Below, piece after piece: positions 50,331-64,000 of a DNA stretch of 64,000 bases. The stretch is from Homalodisca vitripennis (Eukaryota; Arthropoda; Insecta; Hemiptera; Cicadellidae). Position 1 is the first letter of the stretch. The number at the start of each line of letters is the position of its first letter. Under the pieces are notes generated by a model. That model was not told the origin of the DNA and ran no database searches. It was given only the letters and a program-made list of their open reading frames with translations. A program made the translations under genes and the position numbers. Where the stretch lies: contig NC_060215.1 of NCBI RefSeq assembly GCF_021130785.1, positions 120,180,501 to 120,244,500 on the forward strand. The letters run 5' to 3'.

Positions 50331-53300
50331 TATTCCAATAGATTTATGGTTGGAGTTATTTTATTCCTGTTTTTCTAAAGCCATAGCCCTTTAATATATT
50401 ATCCTTGAAAGCAGAGAAAGTAGAAAGTTTTTTTATCAAGTCCGAATAGAATTACGGGTAGTTCATTGCAGGACATTTCATCAATTTTATAACAAGAGGC
50501 AAATAAAGAGTCAAACGTATCTAACAACTCCATTGCGGCGGATTTCCTAATGTTACCTGACCCCGGGATTGTAAGCCAAACGACGTTATAAATATTGTTT
50601 TTCTACGAATAAAAACACCGATCACAAGGCTCTGCGCTGCCCTATTGATATACAACTGTCGCTTCCACTTTCTCTGAGAACAGAACTAAGGCTTAAATAA
50701 ATCTGGAAGGCATCGTGATGCATATAATCAAAATAGTGTTATACTAAATTCGCACAAACCACAGTTACACAACGTCACACACATATCACATCATTCCTCA
50801 CACGTTTATATTGAGTAATAATAAAGTTATTAAGTTAATGAATTCGATATAATTACTTATTCTTTTTATATAATGGATTCTGTATTTCTTAATGATAATC
50901 ACGGCATGCGCAACCATAATCCTTTTTGTGTCGTATGCAATGAGTTCTTATTAGCCAGGATGATTTGTTATAAGATTCGAGACAGAACTCGATGACGACA
51001 CCAACACAGTAGACAATCGACACCTACACAACATACGCTAAATAACTACACATACGAAAATGACACGATAGCAATAATCCGGACTGTTAAGAAACGCTGA
51101 TATACAGAAGAGCTAACTTGTAACCAACACTAAATACAGAGACCCTCACTCCCCCTCCCAACATGGGGGTCCTTACTCTGACTGAGCCCCTAGATGAAAC
51201 TGATGAACAGTTCGTCATTGCTTACTAAATAAAAGTGTGGAAACAAAACATTATACCGCATATCCTAATAATCTGAATACACTATATGGTCTGACACCAT
51301 AATAAAATAATCTCAAACCTCTAATGGGACACTCCGAAGTGTTGAATAACTGTTAGAAGTTCTACATTTTTTTGTAATAAACAAAACAGTAAATCCGAAA
51401 TACCACAAAATCATCTTTGTGACAGTAGTCGACATGTGAAGTTTTCTCAAACAGCTTGGACTGGGCTTCTAATAACATGTGAATGAACAGTTTATACTGA
51501 GTGTGATTACTGAGAAGTGTTTAGTTGACTAGGTAGGATTAGGTTCAATTTGAAAATAAATTTACTTTTGAACAGTTTGATGTGGCATTTTATTATTTGT
51601 TGTTTTTAACAATGCTCAACACAGGAACGTCCTCAGGTTTTACGATGGCAGATGCTAATGAATATCGGTGATTGCATTGGACAGTGACACTTTGAACAGC
51701 TCTTCACACGTTGACGGGTGGTGTAGGTTCAGACGATAATGGTGTTGTAGACTTTCAGTTATCTAGTTGAAATCATAACCATGGCAGGCTCGTAGACATC
51801 AATCTAGGGTTTTGATTCTACTTTCGGTGGTGTAAAGCTGGGTGACTGAGAAACATGATATCCATTCTGTTTGTGTGCAAGTCCACAAAGGTTTCCTTCT
51901 TTTCCCTGTTTTATTCCATTCCAGTTGGTTGAAAGATCGGTGAGCTACTGATAATGATCTTTATGAAGTTCTTTTCTGTGGGTGAGGGGAAAGAAATTTA
52001 TTACTTTGTAGATTACTCTCACCTTATCTTCACGGATACTACGTTTTTGCCACATAAAATTATAATTTATTAATTATTTTGGTGAAATTATAAAAACAGT
52101 AAAAAAGAGGTGGTTAAGGAATAGGAAGTGGCGGAAGTGTAAGATGTTGTACAGTAATGTTGTTTGACTCACCCCACTGTACGATATCATATGAATAATA
52201 ATAAAATGGGCTTTTGTTAAATTTAATCAAAATAATTTAAAGGGATTTATAATACCTTGTTCAACAACGAACTAAATCTATACATCCTAAGCGTAAAAGA
52301 TCAAAATGAATTGCTATACTCTCAGTTTGAAATTGAACACCTCTGGATGCGACATTGGCATCCCAAATTTGTCACATTAGCTTCCTAAAACCTTGGACTA
52401 AAACTAATACAAGACCAATTTGCAACAATACGGTCACATCAACTCAGTTTGGCTGGTGTAATTAGTATAAGGTTGTAACTGATAAGAAGCTCCATTATTA
52501 TGATAAGTACAAGTGTGCTGGTACAGAACAAGGCTTGTCAAATCCGGGTCATGAAGGACCCTACGTTTCGCGATCTGTAATCTGATCTCTTACTCAGGTA
52601 GATCTGACCACCAAATGTCCGAAAAATCCTTTTACCTTCCATCGTAAAAAACAAACTTTCAATAAAGTAATCCGGGTCCTTGTTTCTCAGTACATGTTGT
52701 ATCTTAACAATAATATAATACTTTGCATTAGGGATAAAAACCTACACCATGTAATAAACAAGAGGTTCAGCTATACATGATCTGTTGAAAAAGGGAGAAT
52801 AACTCTTAGTCATTGTAAACTTTATCTGTTGATTAACCATATCATGTACTCGTAGTAAATACTAAACAGCTATTACACTTACACATGTATTTCACACTAA
52901 AACAGTAAGTACAACGGCACTCATACATTCAATTAACACTAATTTATAAACCTGAATTGTGGATTAGGAGAGAATATGGATGGAATTCAAGTGTTGGTAT
53001 TTGTGCAGCTCAACCGCACCGGTGGAAGTGCACTTCCACTGATGCAGACCCGACAGGATCTGTGGCACCGGTGTGTCCATTATTGTATACAAAATAATGA
53101 ATAAAATATAGTTTTTAGTATATTGATTCATAGTTGTACCAAAAAATTTCATCGATACCATAAAATCTGAGGGCCGTTCATTCCTGGAATTAAATTACAT
53201 AGGTTATGAAAGGGAAAAGGAGCCCTCACCCTCTCCTACCGGAAAGAATATAATACGGCTGTACATAAATAAAGATGTGGAGCGCCTACATTATCTACGT

Positions 53301-54240
53301 GAAGCAATCATTTCACACTTCGCCGGAAATGTTATCTTCTATCGAAGTAACAGCTACAGTCGCGTGAAAACCCGGATGATGCTTCTTCTGTCCATGTTGT
53401 TTCTACCATGATTATTTAATTAAACCAATATCACTTAACTGTATTTTGGTTGGCTGGCAAAGACCGTGGTTGATAGTAGTATGGTTTTAGTTATGAAGTT
53501 CGAATACAGTATTGCATACAATTTTTCTAACGGGACTGGCCAAGCTGTGATACCTCATGGTTCCGACAATCTCATAATCAGTTTATGAATAATTATATCC
53601 GCAGTATAACTTTTGTTGAAACGCCGATACAAGGCATTATGGTCACCCTAAATTAATTGTTTATTCTGTCTTTATAGAATGGGGCGCCGTTTAGACAACG
53701 GCGGGCGCTAAAAAGTAACACATATCGGTAAATGTTACTTATACAGTATTATAGTAACATACTTTAATATTATACACATAACTTGAGTTGATTGTATATA
53801 TGATATCACTAATTTAATGAGTCTGAGAAATTTCCTGCTTTACGAACTAAATGTGTTTTTGCTTTCAGAAATACAATCTATGTAAAACTGATGTTATCAT
53901 ATGTTTGCATTAGTTTCTTTTGGACCCTAGGACTAAACAAAATTCCGATCTGAACTTGCGTTAAACTTAGTAAATCCATTGTATCTAAATTTCGAAAGAT
54001 TCTCTAAGCTAAGATTGTCATAGGTATCAAGATCAGGAAAGGTTAATATGTTCGTGAATCCACATTATCCGTTGTTATATAGTAGATATGAACACATAGC
54101 TTCATTCACTTATGAACTACACATAATACATGAAGAGATACGCTGTAACACAGTATGTTGTCTATCTGTGTCTGAAGAGACGAAACAACGTCGAAACCGC
54201 TTCACTAAGCATAGCATCTACTCCTTTGCTCAAGTAAGTT
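50331..54240. other. Intergenic stretch
   Basis: No supported gene. A perfect 18-bp palindrome, GTGGAAGTGCACTTCCAC, lies at 53022-53039 between two ACCGGTG pieces. TGAAGAGACGAAACAACGTC near 54172 is of a type often seen in repeats, but no element could be built around it. Confidence 0.4.
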
Positions 54241-54540
54241 TTGCCTAAGAAAGCCGAAGCGCTTAGCACAGTGGTGGTACAACGTACTTCTCTTCGACTA
54301 CCATCCCAGCCAGTGTACGAGACTAAACTCAACTACTAAGTATAATGGTTGAACAAGCTCTCCAAAGTTAATATTTGGTAAACAAAAATAAATCCTAAAC
54401 GAGCCTCTTAAATTCCCCCCCCCCCCTCCCACCAATTGCTACTCATAATAAATGCTTGCACTAAAATTATGTACAACCGCCAGGCGGAGTTAAGGCTGAC
54501 AAACCCTCTCTAACACTCAACTTCATATCATATACAGTTA
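54241..54540 (+). repeat. tRNA-like SINE relic
   Basis: GCTTAGCACAGTGGTGG near 54261 matches a Pol III A box. No clean B box. Further on, AAACCCTCTCTAACACTCAACTTC (near 54500) resembles part of 55249-55278, so the two may be one family. Confidence 0.35.
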
Positions 54541-55219
54541 ATCAACAATACTTGGATACAGACAAAATAAATGTAAACTTTTATCATACTTAACTTTATA
54601 ACAAAATGTAAACCAAATTGCTTACTTCATATAAAATAACTCATGAATTTAATTATATAATTGTTTATGAAAGGTAAAGAAACAGGCTAACAATGGACAA
54701 GAGAAAATAAAAAGGATAATAACACATTCAGCCGCTCCAACACATTATCTGACCTCATACACATACCGCAAGCACCACCGCCCGTCACCCCACAGTCCCC
54801 CCAGACTGTGTTCTCCTTACCTTTGACTCAAAGCTTCACATTTGTCGAATGTGAAATATAGTGCCACGATAATTTAATCTTTGTTATTCAAGTTAAATAC
54901 TCGGGTCTTCTGTCTGTTTTCTGCAATTTTCATAATTCAGTATTTATTGTAGTGAAGTGGCAGTTCATATACTCTAAAATACCGTTATATAACTAACCGG
55001 CCAGGCCAAAACTCAAGTTTCTGCTCTATGCCAATTTCTCGCAGAAACGTTTGCAGAAAACAGGATTAATCTTCGAACGATCGTCATAGAAAAACATGTT
55101 AGTTCCTTGACTCTGACTATAATCAATTTCAGTGTAGAAAATGATTAAGAACAAACCGACACGCCAAGTCTAATGATTGTGCCACAGCAGCGACATTAAA
55201 AGATAAATGCTTAAAGATG
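54541..55219. other. Intergenic stretch
   Basis: AT-rich, nothing recognised. Confidence 0.4.
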
Positions 55220-55420
55220 TCTTATTTTGTCTGGAAAGTTAGGGCTAAGAAACCCTCTATGGCACTTAAAGTTGAGTTTCGAACCACCAAAAATGCTTGC
55301 AAGGACAAGGTAGCTCAGCGGTCACCCATCAGCAGCGACGCTCGACGTTGCTTGACTTGGTTATCTAACGGTAACCCAAAACACTGCGCCCACATGCTTC
55401 GGGGATTTGAAGGTTAATGT
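55220..55420 (+). repeat. tRNA-derived SINE-like repeat
   Basis: AAGGTAGCTCAGCGGTCA near 55305 is a good A box of a tRNA-type Pol III promoter, in a GC-richer stretch. Upstream is the shared AGAAACCCTCT...CACTTAAAGTTGAG piece. The B box is unclear. The 66-residue frame over it is not supported as a gene. Confidence 0.4.
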
Positions 55421-55799
55421 TTGTCTGTCTCTACGTGTGTGTGTTATTTTTTTTAATCGTATCTCAGAAGCCATTGAAACAAATAAAATAAAACTTAGCT
55501 GTTTTGTTAAGCTATTTAAAGTAAAAAAAATTAAATACCTATTATCACTTTCAATTTCACAATGACGGCATTTCAAATTATTAAAACTTTGATATCCCAA
55601 AAATTTCTAATCCCACGTATAATTTCAAGAATATTTATGTACTGCAAATAGAATGAAAAAAACTAACAATATAAATTTTTTTATCGGTTCATAAATAAAA
55701 TAATTACATCCATTTTAGTTGGTGAGTGTTAATGATTTTTTACATTAGAAATCATATTTTGATGTACAAGTCATAACTGTTAGTTATTTATTGGTTTTG

Positions 55800-55860
55800 G
55801 CATTATTAAATCAAATCAATTCAAATTACTCTTTATTTTCAAATATAAAATAATATAGAT
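55800..55860 (-). repeat. LINE 3' end remnant
   Basis: On the minus strand AATAAAGAGTAATTTGAATT is followed by TGATTTGATTT, the style of a polyadenylation signal plus short tandem tail at the 3' end of CR1/Jockey-like LINEs. Only the tip is left; it sits just before the GT microsatellite and the next LINE. Confidence 0.4.
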
Positions 55861-55880
55861 AAGCAGCTAACAAACTGCTG

Positions 55881-55883
<3 letters not shown>

Positions 55884-55948
<65 letters not shown>
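55884..55948. repeat. (GT)n microsatellite
   Basis: About 65 bp of uninterrupted GT, directly touching the 3' tip of the LINE at 55949. Confidence 0.97.
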
Positions 55949-58671
<2,723 letters not shown>

Positions 58672-58831
58672 GTGTACGAAACAGAAATTCAGATGTACAA
58701 GAATTGCTCCATGTGCAAGAAGGATGTAACAACATCAGAGCTACTCCAGGGATCTTTGAAAGACAAAGAAATTCCTTAAACCGCCGAACTGAAGCATGCA
58801 TTGTTGAAAGAAAAGAGCAGCATTAGTAAGT
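58672..58831 (+). pseudogene. Possible transposase C-terminal remnant
   Basis: One plus frame reads VQELLHVQEGCNNIRATPG, IFERQRNSLNRRTEACIVE and then a stop. The pattern 'PGIFERxRxSxxRRxxACI' is like the C-terminal end of transposase-like proteins common in insects, in which a short FEHLL-type tail follows. That tail is absent here. Recognition is from pattern memory only. An alternative frame in the same segment starts right after an AG acceptor-like site, so a small exon cannot be excluded. Confidence 0.35.
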
Positions 58832-60199
58832 TTAAATCTGTGTAAAAAGAAAAATTCTTATTTGTATACATGTCTCATTAGATTTTGTAACAACTGTTGT
58901 AATGCAAAAACTGATAAATAACAAACAATTAGGAGTTGTACTTAAGAATATACGTTTCACAAGTAAGAAAACATAAACACTCAGCAACTAAAATGTATAT
59001 AATTATTTTATATTCAGGAAATATCTTGCATAATTTCATTCATTGTAAAACTTAGTCAATAAAATGGTTATTAAACCGCCCGATACAGCTAGAAAAATCA
59101 ACGATATGGGAAAAAATTTAATTTCACGATCTAGCATATATACTGAGATTACAACATGTATCACCGGAGCTATTATGTGTGTTGTTAGGACGTTTGTTCT
59201 GAAAAATAATTGTATTTTGTGTTATGTTTTACAAGTTAATTTGAATTTTTTTCATAACAAAGTTTAATCAAACACCAGCAAATCACTAATACCATACATC
59301 TGTAATATACATCTGTGTGTAATACATGTAGTATTAAAAATCTTCGGGTAATGTAAAACGCTATTTTATAGATCAGTAAACATTCTTGGGTGTTTTGTGA
59401 ATTTGTACTTTTTAAATAAATTTCAGGAATTTTAGCATTAATTCATATTTTCACGAAATTGTTTACTTTTGTTATTTATGTATTGCTTTATTTTTCTATG
59501 TTTCTATATACTTTAAAGGTTTTTGGTAGGAAAATTTTAGCGTACATACACCTATAACTATATATTTTAATCTTTTTTCTATTAAGAGTCTACAAGGATA
59601 TTGAGATCAATTAATTTAATTTAAATCATTGATCATTATAATGCTTTTATAATTGGAAAGGTGTGGGCGGGAAAATTGTCCAAAATATCATAAATAATTG
59701 ATATGCAAAATGTATAGAGTACATTTAAAATCAAGTCTGGATTAATACACCAAACTAATTGAATTAATCAGATTAATAATATACAAAAATAAGTAGATGT
59801 TACAATGTTCAATCATATTGACTATTAGTTCTCAGTAAAATTATATGTTGGATATGGTATTTCATAAAAACTATGTAGGCAATGTAAACACCTCAACGCA
59901 GAGTCTAAAGTCCCTCCACAGCCATTTGTAATTTCCGATAATGACAAGACTTTTACTAGGAAAACAACTAAAAATGTAAAGGGTAAAGATGAGATATTTT
60001 AATAAGTTATGACTGATCAACTATGAAATAATATTTGCATCTCGTGGTGACCAATGCCTGTTGTGACAAGACGCAACTTGCACGATTCGTGGGAATTATT
60101 TTAAAGCACAGCAAACATTTGGTTTGTTAAAACAGTAAATTTTACCCAATGTAGCAATTTTCTCCCTAAAATTTTCTCATTTAAAATAGTATTCGATTG
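58832..60199. other. Intergenic stretch
   Basis: AT-rich, no supported gene. Confidence 0.45.
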
Positions 60200-60600
60200 A
60201 AATATGTAAGTTTATTTACCTGATTTCGATAATCCGAACTTAGACCAGGTCTTAGCCTGCACCACTATCGAACCAGGTACTTGAAACTGTCGCGAAATAA
60301 ATCCAAGTTTTCTTAATTGCCCGTATTATAATACCTGAACGCTCTGCTACCTTATGGGAAGCTTAGGCACAATTTTTGAAATAAGCTATTAATAGGTATT
60401 CTTGTAAAAAAACTATCAGGAGCCCAGGCTAAATTGTACCAGCTGACACGGACAAATTTACCGTAGGCTATTTATAAAATGTCCATAAGTCGAAATCACA
60501 ATAATTAAGCTACATGTTATAATTATTTCGTCCTAAGTTTCCTTAGTTGAAATATTAGAAAGAACTCATCCTTATCCTTGGTGAAACCAGGCAGGCGTGC
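60200..60600 (-). repeat. SINE-like repeat with inverted tRNA promoter boxes
   Basis: CACTATCGAACCAGG near 60262 is an inverted B box and CTGAACGCTCTGCTACC near 60334 an inverted A box (minus strand GGTAGCAGAGCG). The distance is somewhat larger than in a tRNA. The right part (about 60508-60585) matches the repeat at 50220-50300. Confidence 0.5.
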
Positions 60601-61879
60601 TGCAGTGGGTCCGAACCTTCCGTGTCCGTCGCGGCGGGCGTCGAGATGTTACCGACCCAGAAAGTGGACACTTACAGACTGGGCAGTCAATCAGCTCGGT
60701 GAGTTACCCGTTGTTCCACTAGTACAAACATGTCTGGGGCTCCGTTGGTACAAACAAGTGACCGTAACTGCACTGCACTGCTACTGACAATGTAATCGTC
60801 GCTTCCTAGGTTTCGACCTGAACAGCCAACAGAGCGTGCTGTACAAACAATATACATTACATATACTAATTTACTGTTTGGAATTTTGTACTTAAAATGA
60901 TAATATATTTATTGGAAGCAGACATTCAGTCACGATGTCTACTACTTGAATGCTTTTAGCAAAGCAAGCGGTGGCACATGCTGAACAAAGTGAGGGAACT
61001 AATTTTTTGAATCTTCTATTGAAATATAAAATTCCCACATTTAGGACAGTCGGATATTGAGAGGTGCAAAACGTACGAGGAGTGTGGTCAACATTGGCAA
61101 GATTTTGTCTTAGTATTTTCTGATATTTTAATAGATTGTAACTTTAAAAGATAGAGTGCAAGGGTGTGAAGTCAAACTACATAACATTTCATCGAACTGT
61201 AATGTAATGTTGACTATTACAATATTGTATGTATCAATAATCACTGAGTACTTTTTTACATAAAGTGTAGGAGGCATCACATTTCGAGGTATGTTTGAGT
61301 ATATGCCAGTATTTTAGTAGTTTCCATTGACCATTTCAAGGCCAATGAGTGGTCATACACTAGACAGGACACTGGACACTAGATATACACATAGCAGGTG
61401 ATAAACCTGTTTTAAATTCATGGTCATTGATTGGTTCAGTAGTGTGCAGGGATTTTAGTTCTGTATATAGTGAAATATTCATAAACTGTACACCCTTCCG
61501 GCTCTGTAAACCGATTGTACTGAAATTTAACACTAACCTCCTTAATGCCTCTGGTTAACTTACAGGCATATTCTTATTTGGAATATCCCTCCGGGCTACG
61601 CCCTACTGGTCTTTAAGATTGAGAAAACCCCATCTGGGTGTCTAAAATTTCATTATAGGAAACAAAAATTATTAGTTGAAACAGACTTTTAAATGTCATC
61701 AACTGTTCTGTTTAAACTTGTTGGTCTATTGTATAGCTGTATATTTTCACAGCATGGATATAACCTTTTTTGTACTTAGGTTTATTTTATACGTTTACAC
61801 AGTTCTTAAACTTATCATACATAACCATTAACATATTACATTACATTTAACAATTACATTTTACATTTACGCGTACACA
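60601..61879. other. Intergenic stretch
   Basis: A GC-rich patch at 60580-60830 has a 69-residue plus frame without recognisable features. The rest is AT-rich. CTCCGGGCTACGCCCT near 61590 looks repetitive. Confidence 0.4.
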
Positions 61880-61986
<107 letters not shown>

Positions 61987-62006
61987 TTTTACATTTATTT
62001 TTTTAT

Positions 62007-62862
62007 TTACATTTGCTTTAGTTCTAGAGTAAACCAGTTTATTTTTTTCCCAGATTTGGTTGATCCCCGTTTCACAAGTTTAGTAGGACAATGCAAATTA
62101 AAAGTATCTGTTAAATATTCTAGAAATAAAGCAAATGCATAATCTATATTTGTGAATTCTGTTAAATAATTCCAATCAGTTAAAAACAATTCATCCTTAC
62201 AATTATTAATATCATCTAACCTTAGGTTTCTTACAGTACCAAAGTAAAAATTTTCATTCTTGACACCACTATTGTTAATAAATTTTGCCAACACTCCAAC
62301 ATGGTCTGAAAGTTGGGCTGATATACGATACAATCCCTGTTCTCTTCTCCATGGTTAGTGATTACATTATCCAGACACACTCTCTTTCGAGTTGGATATA
62401 AATTGAGACAAACCACATATTTATTAAAATCACCACAGATTATTAGTTTATCCTTATGTTTATTTTTCGCAAATTTAATAAAATGTTCAAGTTGATAAAG
62501 TAAAAAAGTACCTCGGAGTCAGGAGTACGATAGATGCTAGCAACAACAGTACTATTATTAATCATAGCTACAGTAATTTCAAAATACGTTCTCAATAAAA
62601 AAACTATTTACATTGAAACTTTTAAACTCAATACCACCCTTCACAAATATACAAGAACCTCCTACAGTTAGGGAAAGATATCTACAACAAATGTAGGCTA
62701 TTTTGTAACCAGTAGGAACATATAATAAACTTTCATCTTGGTGCAACTAATGTTCATTTAAGGCTATAATAACATCAAAATTTAACCTGTCTAATGTTAG
62801 TTCTAAAGGAAAAAGTTTACTTCTCAAGGACTGAATGTTGAGATAAACACTTTCAGGAGCCT
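62007..62862 (-). pseudogene. LINE endonuclease domain, 3' part lost
   Basis: Minus strand from 62862: YLNIQSLRSKLFPLE (Asn block), FDVIIALNEH* (the catalytic Glu block, with a stop where Trp is usual), GGSCIFVKGG, a frame break near 62590, VVASIYRTPDS, LIICGDFNKYVVCLN, another break near 62340, then RISAQLSDHVGVLAKF (final SDH block). The linker goes on to KINWFTLELKQ at 62007 and the element ends there, 22 bp from the CA microsatellite. No reverse transcriptase follows. It is of APE type. Confidence 0.85.
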
Positions 62863-62934
62863 GCAGTCGTCTGTGATGACTAATGATGGTTCGCCACTGT
62901 CATCAGCTGATCGTTCCCCGCAGATGTAACTACA

Positions 62935-63190
62935 CTTTCAGATTAACAGTCACCAACATCCAGTGCTTCACATCCTCTCCGCCAGCCAGCCACCGTTTGT
63001 CATTCGGACTGAAATGCATTCCATGAGCGGCATGCAAATTTCGTTCTACACTACTCGATTTCACAAAGGTCACGTTTAAGTAGTCTGTGCTCATGATTTT
63101 TAGAGCAATATTTGTTCTTCTTATCTCAACATTAATACAAGACCATTCTAATAAATCATACCTGTTTGGCCACCAGTTATGGACTCAGAT
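62935..63190 (-). pseudogene. LINE ORF1 C-terminal piece, SGNH-esterase-like
   Basis: One minus frame, open for about 80 codons, reads NRYDLLEWSCINVEIRR, NIALKIMSTDYLNVTFVKSS and VERNLHAAHGMHFSPNDKRWLAGG, then a stop near 62940. The pattern 'RHGMHLN..GKRWLA' is the end of the SGNH hydrolase (esterase) domain found before the endonuclease in CR1-like LINEs; the active-site His-containing block is visible as HGMHF. It lies about 75 bp upstream of the endonuclease on the same strand, so both belong to one element. Confidence 0.6.
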
Positions 63191-63614
63191 TCATCAAATT
63201 GCAATCAAAGTCATTTATTGAGCTACACATGGTCCTTTTCATACGTTTTTCTCATACATGTATTGCAACACCATTGTACGTTTAATTTGTCAATTTTATT
63301 AAATTCTTTAGCGGTGAGGGTTGTACATCGAAGATGAAACCAAAACAAACAAGTTTTACACTGTATTGCTTTAAAATTACCAGTACTCTTTTTATATTTC
63401 CCACAAGGGTATTAACTTTTCACCATATTGAGAAAGGATAAGAAATATACTTAAAATATTATGGAGATAATAAAAACAGTTCACTTTTTAATATATAAGT
63501 AAAAAAAATAAATTATAAGACCCTTATTTATAATTTCAAATTAAAATTTATTCATATAATCTTAATAACATGAGAAGAAAAATAAAATAATTTTGTTTTA
63601 TTTAAAATAATATT
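63191..63614. other. Intergenic stretch
   Basis: AT-rich, nothing recognised. Confidence 0.4.
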
Positions 63615-63845
63615 AGTCACTGTCAGGATTTGAACCACTGGTCTTTGGCTTATGAGGAATGCATAACAGGAGGACTTAAGAGGAATCATTAGTACAAAAA
63701 TAGTAATGATAAATAAATAACAGATTTTAATAAAAATAAATATATTACTTACAAAAAGTTGTTGCCTTCAGTGCGAGTTTGATAAAGGTACCACAGACTA
63801 CTGTTCCCAATCTTATCAACTGAGCTATCATAGAATGCAAAAAGT
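63615..63845 (-). repeat. tRNA-like SINE pieces
   Basis: CAGGATTTGAACCACTGG near 63627 is an inverted B box with an anticodon-arm-like stretch. CAACTGAGCTATCATAG near 63817 is an inverted A box (minus strand CTATGATAGCTCAGTTG), with a second inverted B-like box GTGCGAGTTTGA near 63771. They are too far apart and too imperfect for a functional tRNA gene. Confidence 0.4.
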
Positions 63846-64000
63846 GAATATCCACACTCCTTAATACATACAAACTCAACAAGCATGAACCAGTACAATT
63901 TTTGACATGTACTGTTTTATTCAAATCCAACTGTTATGGCAGAATATTAATATTACTTTGTGTCATAAGATTTTTGTATTTGTTTAACTGATGAAATACT
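63846..64000. other. Window edge, no feature
   Basis: AT-rich, nothing recognised. Confidence 0.4.

Noticed and set aside
60578..60787. 69-residue Arg/Pro-rich plus frame
   Set aside because: No domain, signal peptide or splice evidence; it lies in a GC-rich patch beside a SINE-like repeat.
63620..63840. A tRNA gene with a long intron
   Set aside because: The A-box piece has its own B-like box close by, and the distance to the second B box is far beyond known tRNA introns in animals.

Overview
The window looks like a piece of a large, AT-rich animal nuclear genome, most likely an insect. Hemiptera is a guess from the transposon mix and general look, not something proved here. The evidence is split genes with GT-AG introns, long CA/GT and TA microsatellites, pogo/Tigger, piggyBac and hAT transposases, many 5'-truncated or internally deleted non-LTR retrotransposons (LINEs), and tRNA-promoter SINE-like repeats. 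There are no bacterial-style operons. No rRNA gene or convincing functional tRNA gene was seen.

Layout. Positions 1-3000 hold the only convincing host gene: two exons encoding a 144-residue secreted protein of unknown family. A 105-bp minisatellite follows (3391-4021). From 5590 to 9600 there is a minus-strand pile of LINE fragments (reverse transcriptase, linker, 3' UTR, endonuclease). From 12130 to 14160 there is the 5' half of a plus-strand LINE (FP-domain ORF1 plus endonuclease). Two almost identical full-length pogo/Tigger transposons lie at 15148-18104 and 22379-25353. The first has landed inside a roughly 430-bp foldback palindrome. Between them are a TA microsatellite, a long hairpin (20663-20843) and an unusual cluster of short palindromes (21112-21572). 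A GC-rich candidate last exon follows the second Tigger copy.

From 27700 to 34200 the content is SINE-like repeats, a decayed plus-strand LINE with a 167-bp tandem duplication, and a transposon-end-like repeat. A GC-rich hairpin array lies at 36958-37190. A truncated, frameshifted piggyBac transposase lies at 40786-41846, and a nearly complete but frameshifted hAT transposase at 45155-46835, followed by a 77-bp tandem repeat. The rest is mostly unannotatable AT-rich sequence with SINE-like pieces, a relatively well-preserved LINE reverse transcriptase at 56458-58160 bracketed by GT microsatellites, and a LINE esterase/endonuclease fragment at 62007-63190.

Apart from the secreted-protein gene and one speculative exon, every recognisable coding region is a mobile element. 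The two Tigger copies differ mostly by one-base indels in homopolymers, which suggests uncorrected long-read error. Some frameshifts called as pseudogene damage may therefore be assembly artefacts. No defence system, biosynthetic cluster or clearly new multi-gene system was found. The most unusual items are the palindrome clusters and the nested foldback/Tigger structure.
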